64,000 nt of DNA from Timema cristinae (Eukaryota; Arthropoda; Insecta; Phasmatodea; Timematidae). The stretch spans positions 121,356,605 to 121,420,604 of the forward strand of contig JBCFYV010000012.1 of NCBI GenBank assembly GCA_039000515.1, given 5' to 3'. The position numbers were made by a program, and so were the translations under genes. Shown here one piece after another: positions 61,135 to 64,000 of this stretch. The notes under the pieces were generated by a model. The model had not been told where the DNA came from and made no database searches. It saw only the letters and a list, made by a program, of their open reading frames with translations. Every line of letters starts with the position of its first letter. Within the stretch, counting starts at the first letter, position 1.

Positions 61135-62930
61135 TAATCCTCAGTGGCGTAGTTGACTAACGCGCTTGTCGTGTTGAACTCGATTGCTGAGTACGAGGAG
61201 GTCGAGGTTCAAATCTCGGTTGGGTGAACTGGGGGGTGGGGGTTTCCTAAATGGTTTTCCACTCTCCCTCCACGCGCGGTGCTAAATATTATTATTATAA
61301 AAATAATATGATAAAGTAAAAACACATCTTACAACCACAGACCATCAATCGATCATTCACCCGAATTTAAACTCACATTATAACTGAGAATATTAAAAGT
61401 TTTCTATTTTCTAAAGCAACTAAAAACCAAGGGTTTGCAGGGAGGAGGGAGTTGAAGAGGTCATAGAGGGTAAATTATATCAATATGGGAAAGTTTACCT
61501 CTTACACTTGGCATGTTTTTCTAAGATTTGGATCTGTTTTCAGGATTAATAGTTAAAATAAAGATTCAGATTAGAGTAAAAGCATATCCGGCCTCATCTA
61601 GAGACTCCCTCGCCTGTTTGGACGGTGGCCGTTTTGACAATTATCTTTTGTTTTGCAGTTTTGTCGGCTCAGAGAAGACATGTTCAAGTCGAACATGCTG
61701 TGCTGCTTCATCATCTGGATCTTCATAGTCATCTGTCAACTGATCATCATACCGAGGTTGGTACCATTGGTATCTCTAAACCAGGCATGCCAAACTTATA
61801 TAGTAAAGGCCACATTGACAATTTAAAATACTGAGGAGACCACATTTCAGAGATCACAATATTGTCACCTTCTAAAGTAAAAATAGCAATAAATTAGTAC
61901 CTTTGTATTACAAATTAAAAAAAACATTGTTTATGAATTACTAAGCGAACTTTTTTGACACTGCATCCTGCTACCCCTTCGGGTTATACATTCAGGAAAA
62001 ACTACTCTCAGTACACCCGATCAAGATTTGAACCTGGATCTCCCTGTCAGTGGCAGTCTAGTCCATTGTAAGAGTGATGCCTTAGACCACATGGCCATCG
62101 AGGGGGGTAGATTCTTCTTAAGGGAGCTTACAGTTATTTTTAAACCTGATCGTGACTGTTTATTGTAGTTAATTTTGTAATAGGCTAATTATTAATACTT
62201 TCGGTTCCTCCCCGGGGCTGTTGTATGGAGATGATGTAAGTTGGGAGGATATTTCCATCTATTTAAACATAACGAGTGCTTGAGATGTCCTGAATTTTAA
62301 AGTTCCCACCTCGATTTAATTTCTTCCGAGGACGTTAACGCCAGAAACATTATCAAATGAGTTACAATAAAGTAATAACAGAGATTACTCTCACACTCAC
62401 GTATAGACTACAGCGCTTGGTGGTTGAATGTGTCACTAGCGTCAGACCTGCTGGGGAACAGATATGTTAATACTCCATTCTATGATCAAAGTATTTTTAC
62501 AAATAGGTATAGTCATATACCACTTGTTCCTAAGATCCAATCAATCATCTGACTTTTTACTGAAAAAAAAAATTGATTGAAATTTTAATGAAAAATGTCT
62601 TGAGTTTACCTGAAATTTTTTTGGTTTGAAAAAAAAAAATTACTAGAAAGTTTTTTTGTTTAAAATTTACCAGGAAGTTTTATAATGGAACATTTACTAT
62701 AGTAATAATTTCTGTCCGTCTTGTACAGATGGACAGCCCTGGTCGTCAGCCTCTCGGTGACCACCCTCCTACTAAGCTGCGCCCTGGTGCTCGTCATGGC
62801 GGAGGAGTTCAGCGGCCTCCCCACCACCCTCAAGACCATGTCCAACGCCCTGGTCCATCACCGTAACCGTCGCACCTTCTTCATCTGCTGCGTGGTGGCG
62901 CTCATGTCTTTCTCTTCCTCCATCAGCCTG
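34666..62930 (+). CDS. Ac78C: Ac78C/ADCY8-like membrane adenylyl cyclase, 15 exons, both ends incomplete
   Basis: Converts ATP to cAMP at the plasma membrane; the animal AC8 subtype is stimulated by Ca2+/calmodulin. Exons: 34666-34777, 41970-42117, 42722-42892, 44447-44626, 47326-47504, 49905-50097, 53730-53879, 55282-55361, 55982-56131, 58204-58340, 58641-58734, 59017-59262, 59619-59825, 61659-61756, 62729-62930. All join in phase, giving about 782 codons. Order: N-terminal motif [11 protein letters not shown]1-M6, signalling helix (RQEKLLLS), C1a with both metal aspartates (FADIKGF and [10 protein letters not shown]) and [15 protein letters not shown], then C1b, M7, M8 and M9. The combination of [19 protein letters not shown] and [16 protein letters not shown] matches AC8 better than the AC1, AC2, AC5 or AC9 types from memory. 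The first codons lie in unrecognised upstream exons; the remaining membrane spans and C2 lie beyond position 64000. Exon 13 carries one-base indels. Confidence 0.93.
35338..35600 (+). repeat. purine-rich degenerate AGGAAGCAAGG tract
   Basis: Nearly pure A/G over about 250 bases, with repeated GAGGAAGCAAGG. It lies 140 bases before the 60-bp array, whose unit also carries ACAGGAAGCAACAAGG. Confidence 0.85.
35741..41580 (+). repeat. 60-bp minisatellite, about 97 copies, in Ac78C intron 1
   Basis: The unit starts GATTGATGATGAGATGGGTG, continues GCCGGTGTCTTGCTACACAG and ends GAAGCAACAAGGCTGGGTCT. Because 60 is divisible by three and three frames lack stops, long open frames (up to 565 codons) appear on both strands; they are not genes. 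The array has higher-order structure: an 8-unit block 38821-39300 recurs at 39301-39780, and 2- and 3-unit blocks alternate from 39900 to 41460. Units before about 38.8 kb contain many one-base indels; later ones almost none. Confidence 0.97.
41970..42117 (+). CDS. Ac78C: Ac78C exon 2: acidic, flexible N-terminal linker
   Basis: Acceptor GTGTCTCAG, donor GTCAGT at 42118. Encodes a Ser/Pro/Asp/Gly-rich linker ([17 protein letters not shown]). Conservation cannot support it; the evidence is phase agreement on both sides and the splice sites. Confidence 0.7.
42118..44446 (+). other. Ac78C introns 2 and 3
   Basis: Unique intronic sequence around exon 3, with a poly-G run at 43701. A fragment near 44340 (TAAGATAAGGCCATAGTGTA) also occurs at about 8322. 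Confidence 0.7.
42722..42892 (+). CDS. Ac78C: Ac78C exon 3: conserved pre-M1 region and start of M1
   Basis: Encodes [12 protein letters not shown] and [20 protein letters not shown], the block that precedes the first membrane span in AC8-type enzymes. The donor GTGAGG at 42893 splits a Gly codon shared with exon 4. Confidence 0.88.
44447..44626 (+). CDS. Ac78C: Ac78C exon 4: end of M1, M2 and M3
   Basis: Acceptor GATACAG, donor GTGAGT at 44627. Hydrophobic stretches [18 protein letters not shown] and [16 protein letters not shown] fit successive spans. Codon use is GC-rich compared with the surrounding intron, as in the other exons. Confidence 0.88.
44788..45022 (-). mobile_element. SINE family 4 with the shared 3' module, minus strand
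   Basis: TACTACCCGCTCGGGTTATA is the reversed 3' module. GACCGGGATTGAACC is the B box and ATGGCCACCGAAGCGGGTG the reversed head. The copy links family 4 to families 2 and 3. Confidence 0.75.
45262..46668 (+). repeat. 77-82-bp minisatellite, 18 copies, Ac78C intron 4
   Basis: The unit contains GTCGTAGCCCTCAGGAGTGG, CCCGGGGGTTCCCGCCAGGG and GATGAGAGTGTGCTGGTAGA. An alternative 5-base insertion (GCTTG) before ATGAGAG marks some copies. GC-rich compared with the flanking intron. It runs into an AT microsatellite at 46720. Confidence 0.96.
46724..46834. repeat. (AT)n microsatellite after the 77-bp array
   Basis: AT runs broken by AAATATAT and GTGTATAT. Confidence 0.95.
46876..47145. mobile_element. 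SINE family 6, inverted pair in Ac78C intron 4
   Basis: A minus-strand tRNA-like copy (46881-46952, GACACGGGAATCGAACCCGG) faces a plus-strand copy (47070-47135, TCCTGGATAGCTCAGTGCTT). The central segment contains the family body. Together they form a hairpin. Confidence 0.8.
47326..47504 (+). CDS. Ac78C: Ac78C exon 5: M4 and M5
   Basis: Acceptor CACCACACAG, donor GTAAGT at 47505. Encodes [20 protein letters not shown], where the AMLPLPL loop is a hallmark of AC8-type sequences, followed by [17 protein letters not shown]. Confidence 0.9.
47796..48150 (+). repeat. 62-bp tandem repeat, about 5-6 copies, Ac78C intron 5
   Basis: The unit starts CATCTCAGTCTTGCTTCCTC and contains CTCATGTACTCCAACATCCT. 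The pyrimidine-rich strand is the sense strand of the gene. Confidence 0.93.
48451..48493. repeat. (AC)n-(AT)n microsatellite
   Basis: About 16 AC units and a short AT run in intron 5. A (GT)n run also lies at 48264-48294. Confidence 0.93.
48961..49782. mobile_element. candidate inverted-repeat element in Ac78C intron 5
   Basis: The left end GACGTTCAAGTATTACGTAA and the reverse complement of the right end (GTCTTCAAGTATTACGTAGG) match over about 22 bases. G-rich subterminal blocks (ACAAGGGGGGAGGG) occur near both ends. The interior is AT-rich. It ends about 120 bp before exon 6. Confidence 0.6.
49905..50097 (+). CDS. Ac78C: Ac78C exon 6: M6 and signalling helix
   Basis: Acceptor GTTGTTCCAG, donor GTGAGC at 50098. 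Encodes [19 protein letters not shown] (M6), then [18 protein letters not shown] and [12 protein letters not shown], the helical linker into C1. Confidence 0.92.
50378..50492 (-). mobile_element. SINE family 4 fragment, minus strand
   Basis: GTACCAGCATTGGCGTGTAG, CCATTTAGGGAAAAATTAGC and CCGACCGAGATTCGAACCTC. It is cut off by the 30-bp tandem repeat that starts next. Confidence 0.65.
50490..50790 (+). repeat. 30-bp tandem repeat, about 10 copies, Ac78C intron 6
   Basis: The unit is GTCCTCCTTGATATCTTGTT plus ACTTTGACAG. Early copies are near-identical; later ones diverge and lose single bases. Confidence 0.94.
51015..51475 (+). repeat. 60-bp tandem repeat, about 7.7 copies, Ac78C intron 6
   Basis: The unit starts GGGGTGATATCTCGGGGGGC and contains TCCCAGGAGGGACGTCAGAT. 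It is unrelated in sequence to the 60-bp array in intron 1 but has the same period. The open frame across it is a consequence of the period. Confidence 0.95.
51502..51745 (+). mobile_element. SINE family 4 copy
   Basis: Head CTTCGGTGGTCAAATGGTCT, B-box-like TTGAGGTTCAAA, body GAAATGCGGGTACAAATCC, ending GGTGTTAAAAAAAA. Confidence 0.7.
51780..51915 (-). mobile_element. SINE family 4, head fragment with poly-C interruption
   Basis: A run of over 20 C at 51822 is followed by GTCTCACGAGAGAGCGACGC, CTTAGACCATTTGTCCAC and AGAAGCGGGTAAA, the reversed family 4 head. Confidence 0.55.
52456..53277. mobile_element. hAT-type non-autonomous transposon in Ac78C intron 6
   Basis: The left end is CAGTGGTGGATTTA and the right end reads CAGAAGCGGATTTA on the minus strand. 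A perfect 8-bp duplication GACAGACG flanks it (52448-52455 and 53278-53285). An 8-bp duplication with CAGNGG-type ends identifies hAT. It sits inside an older long-TIR element and itself contains a tRNA-like pair (about 52766-53072). No transposase remains. Confidence 0.88.
52766..53072. mobile_element. SINE family 6, inverted-end element nested in the hAT element
   Basis: The left arm 52766-52823 and the right arm 53006-53066 are near-perfect inverted repeats: TGAAAATTGAAAAATGACAC then GGGAATCGAACCCGGGACCT. The left side has a full minus-strand tRNA-like unit; the right side only the T-arm half. The body is shared with 31157-31300. Confidence 0.85.
53440..53602 (+). repeat. 24-bp tandem repeat, Ac78C intron 6
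   Basis: About six to seven copies alternating between GTACAGCCCTGAGGCCTC and GTACATCTCTTAAGCCTC followed by a short TA-rich linker. It lies about 130 bp before exon 7. Confidence 0.88.
53730..53879 (+). CDS. Ac78C: Ac78C exon 7: start of C1a with first metal aspartate
   Basis: The phase-1 join rebuilds [34 protein letters not shown] carries the first Mg2+-binding Asp (FAD), followed by KGFT. Donor GTACGT lies at 53880. Confidence 0.94.
53880..55981 (+). other. Ac78C introns 7 and 8
   Basis: Mostly unique AT-rich DNA. 55760-55960 holds a degenerate C-rich repeat (GGAAATTTACGAGACGTCCA-like units about 60 bases apart, three copies). Confidence 0.65.
55282..55361 (+). CDS. Ac78C: Ac78C exon 8: C1a helix
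   Basis: Encodes [20 protein letters not shown] then RFDKLAA. This short exon is flanked by acceptor TTGGTTTCAG and donor GTAAGT at 55362. Confidence 0.93.
55982..56131 (+). CDS. Ac78C: Ac78C exon 9: catalytic loop with second metal aspartate
   Basis: Encodes [20 protein letters not shown] with the second metal-binding Asp, then [25 protein letters not shown] begins immediately after the donor GTGGGT at 56132. Confidence 0.95.
56137..56414 (+). mobile_element. tRNA-like SINE starting directly at the exon 9 donor
   Basis: CAGTAGCTCAGTGGTAGACT (A box) lies 15 bases after the exon end. A partial internal duplication repeats GGTTTTCYACTCTCCCTC. The 3' end GTCGAATGGGTAATGAGACG is a diverged form of the family 2/3 module. 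Confidence 0.75.
57000..57550 (+). mobile_element. SINE family 1 fragments in Ac78C intron 9
   Basis: A tRNA-like piece (TGCCAGGTTCAATTCCCAAT, about 57025) and a 3' piece (GATATAATCAGTCGGTACAG to CTTCAAATAAA, about 57493-57543) are separated by other repeat DNA. Confidence 0.55.
57106..58045. mobile_element. inverted-repeat element of about 940 bp in Ac78C intron 9
   Basis: 57106-57320 and the reverse complement of about 57800-58045 match: GGAAAGGTGGATAGAAACAT, ATAAAAGGAACGAGCAC-like, CCACTGGACA and CCTAGGTTTCGTTCTATC. The arms are about 200 bp and diverged, with SINE fragments in the centre. No transposase frame. Confidence 0.72.
58204..58340 (+). CDS. Ac78C: Ac78C exon 10: C1a core
   Basis: Encodes [20 protein letters not shown] and [21 protein letters not shown] shorter duplicate of part of this exon (about 58369-58410, AGTTTGACGTCTGGTCGTAT) follows in the intron and is non-coding. 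Confidence 0.95.
58641..58734 (+). CDS. Ac78C: Ac78C exon 11: end of C1a
   Basis: Encodes [20 protein letters not shown] then [11 protein letters not shown]. Acceptor TGTATTTTCAG, donor GTCAGT at 58735. Confidence 0.94.
58760..58940 (+). mobile_element. SINE family 4 fragment in Ac78C intron 11
   Basis: Body signature AAATGGTTTTCCACTGTCTC, then GCAAATATGGGTGCATTTCC and ATCATCAGTGTAAATA. The head is degraded. Confidence 0.55.
59017..59262 (+). CDS. Ac78C: Ac78C exon 12: last C1a strand and C1b
   Basis: Encodes [20 protein letters not shown] and a variable C1b ending WQPEIPFEN. Donor GTGAGT at 59263. Confidence 0.9.
59619..59825 (+). CDS. Ac78C: Ac78C exon 13: C1b to M7 linker, reading frame broken by small indels
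   Basis: Acceptor ATATTTTCAG and donor GTGACA (59826) are both phase 0 and the length is a multiple of three, but the frame has stops at 59640 and 59643 and two more near its 3' end. Reading frame by frame shows pieces of one protein: [20 protein letters not shown] and [18 protein letters not shown] in frame 0, then ANLNAWTL and FRNWT in shifted frames, then MEHK back in frame 0. These line up with the AC8 linker before M7. About five single-base changes (near 59640, 59654, 59777, 59799 and 59813) would account for this. Sequence error is more likely than decay, since all other exons are clean. Confidence 0.72.
59826..60505 (+). repeat. 40-bp minisatellite starting at the exon 13 splice donor
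   Basis: About 16 copies of a unit containing TGTGATAGACAGTGACACTG and GTCGGATAACAGCTCTGGCT. The first unit begins inside the donor of exon 13, and a copy of the exon end plus donor (GAGCACAAGGTGACACTGG) recurs at about 59874. Several units lack single bases. Confidence 0.95.
60805..61136 (+). mobile_element. SINE family 3 copy in Ac78C intron 13
   Basis: Head GGTGACCTGGTGGTCTAGGG, B box GGGCTCAATCCTCGG, body CATTACACATTAGCGTAAGT, 3' module CCCGAACGGGTAGTAAGACG and a long AAT tail that abuts a family 2 copy. Confidence 0.92.
61137..61290 (+). mobile_element. SINE family 2, internally deleted copy in Ac78C intron 13
   Basis: Head CCTCAGTGGCGTAGTTGACT through the B box GAGGTTCAAATCTC and TCTCCCTCCACGC, then a jump straight to GCGGTGCTAAATATTATTAT. 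The middle is missing. Confidence 0.82.
61659..61756 (+). CDS. Ac78C: Ac78C exon 14: M7
   Basis: Encodes [12 protein letters not shown] followed by the span [19 protein letters not shown]. The donor GTTGGT at 61757 is weaker than the others but gives the right phase into exon 15. Confidence 0.86.
61965..62112 (-). mobile_element. SINE family 4 fragment, minus strand
   Basis: CTACCCCTTCGGGTTATACA (reversed 3' module), CCGATCAAGATTTGAACCTG and the reversed head (CACATGGCCATCGAGGGGGG). Confidence 0.7.
62272..62475. repeat. dispersed 205-bp repeat, right copy (Ac78C intron 14)
   Basis: Partner of 1541-1752 in the same orientation, with a short deletion before TCACACTCACGTATAGACTA. Ends with AGATATGTTAATACT. 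Confidence 0.85.
62729..62930 (+). CDS. Ac78C: Ac78C exon 15: M8 and M9
   Basis: Acceptor CTTGTACAG, donor GTGAGG at 62931. Spans [20 protein letters not shown] and [19 protein letters not shown] are separated by a short loop. No further exon is recognisable to position 64000, so the remaining spans and C2 lie outside the window. Confidence 0.88.
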
Positions 62931-64000
62931 GTGAGGCCCCCCGCAGGGGGTGAGATGGGGAGGTGACCACTAGAGGGTCATTAGGGTTTGGCATGAGTAG
63001 GCGAGTCTCGAGGATATCTGTAATGAGAGATAAAAATATATTGATTTCATTTTTGAAAGATCTCTCTACTTTCTTTAATTATTTTAAAGAGTTTAAAAAA
63101 GTATAAAAATGATAAAAAAATTTTTTTTCGAAATTTGCTGATCGTTGTTTTAAATTTCAATAATGATCACGTTAGAAGGACATCATTTTTTGACGTTGTT
63201 GCCTGAAATTGCCAGACAGATAATTAATCAATTGCACTCTACAATTCTCTTCTTAGCATTCAAACAACCAATATAAGTTCTTATTCATTAAGTTAATTTC
63301 TCTGACTCAAATATTATTCAAAAGTAAAATAAGTGTTTAATTTGCTATTATAATGACTACGTTGTGACCTAACACCAATATTTAAAGAAAATGAAGAATT
63401 TTAGCCTTAACTATTTTTTTTTATTAGCGCTCTACCACTTGAGGTGGGTACGTAGGAAAAATGAAAAAAGGTAGTGTTTCTACCGTTTTTATAGAAAAAC
63501 TTTTATTGTACCAAATAAACCAAATATTCCTCCTGTGAAAACCTAGAGTTTAATTTTCTTCACATGGTGATATCAACAGTTGTTGAATATTTGTCAAGGG
63601 TTGTCAGATATTCAACAACTGTTGATATCACCATGTAATATAATGGAGCAATATTTTATTTATTTTGGCAAAAAAAAAAAAAAGTTTTGCTATAAAAACT
63701 GCATAATCATTGGTTGTTAGCAGCTACAGTAGAGTCCTGACTTTCCGACCTAAACAGGACCTACTAGTGGTCGAATAACCAAAATGTCAGATAATACAGA
63801 AACGTGGGGAGGCATTGGAACAAAAATCTAAATTAAATGGAAATGTAGGATAATATAAAATAAGGATTAATAATTACTCCAAAGTATAAATTATGTAATA
63901 AATGACAAAACTATTATTTTATTCATATAAACAGAACAAAAATTTTAAATGACTGAAATGCATCTTTTATCAGGAATATACTGTAGTATGCAAAATGCTA
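62931..64000 (+). other. start of Ac78C intron 15, to the window edge
   Basis: AT-rich. Contains the MITE remnant at 63480 and a Tigger-like end at about 63727 (CAGTAGAGTCCTGACTTTCC). No further exon. Confidence 0.65.
63480..63725. mobile_element. hAT-like MITE remnant with a perfect 29-bp hairpin
   Basis: Shares AATATTTGTCAAGGGT and TTTATTTTGGCAAAAAAA with copies near 12300-12510 and 22320-22470, so it is a dispersed family. Here 63562-63590 and 63608-63636 are perfect inverted repeats around a 17-base loop. Confidence 0.55.

Overview
This is a piece of animal nuclear genome, most likely arthropod and probably insect. The evidence is two spliced genes with GT-AG introns and preserved splice phases, long AT-rich non-coding stretches, tRNA-derived SINEs with (AAT)n/(ATT)n tails, and hAT, foldback and other inverted-repeat elements. 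Protein similarity (recalled, not searched) fits an insect sina-like ligase and an insect Ac78C-type adenylyl cyclase. The species cannot be named from the sequence alone.

Layout. 1-4.9 kb: SINE and MITE-rich flank. 4.94-7.75 kb: a complete three-exon SIAH/seven-in-absentia-like E3 ubiquitin ligase gene (+) that ends in a Gly/Ser/Gln tail encoded by a 24-bp tandem repeat. 7.75-34.6 kb: a gene-poor interval with SINEs of several families, a 1,043-bp foldback transposon with a perfect 9-bp target duplication (14.5-15.5 kb), a 333-bp hAT-type MITE, a THAP zinc-finger remnant, minisatellites and microsatellites. 34.67-62.93 kb: fifteen exons (+) of a type-8 (Ac78C/ADCY8-like) membrane adenylyl cyclase. 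They cover an N-terminal calmodulin-binding-like motif, M1-M6, the whole C1a catalytic domain, C1b and M7-M9. The 5' start lies upstream of what I can recognise and the rest of M7-M12 plus C2 lie beyond the right edge.

The cyclase introns are unusually rich in minisatellites: a 5.8-kb array of about 97 copies of a 60-bp unit with higher-order repeats in intron 1, then 77-, 62-, 30-, 60-, 24- and 40-bp families in later introns. The 40-bp array starts at the splice donor of exon 13 and contains a second copy of that exon end and donor. Exon 13 is the only exon with broken reading frames (about five one-base indels). This looks more like local consensus error next to the array than a dead gene.

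The two genes are not functionally linked by anything visible here. The ligase would act in ubiquitin-dependent protein turnover. The cyclase would make cAMP at the plasma membrane, probably under Ca2+/calmodulin control. I saw no CRISPR, operon or bacterial-type system. The most unusual features are the foldback element, the intronic repeat landscape and SINE families with different tRNA-like heads but one shared 3' module.
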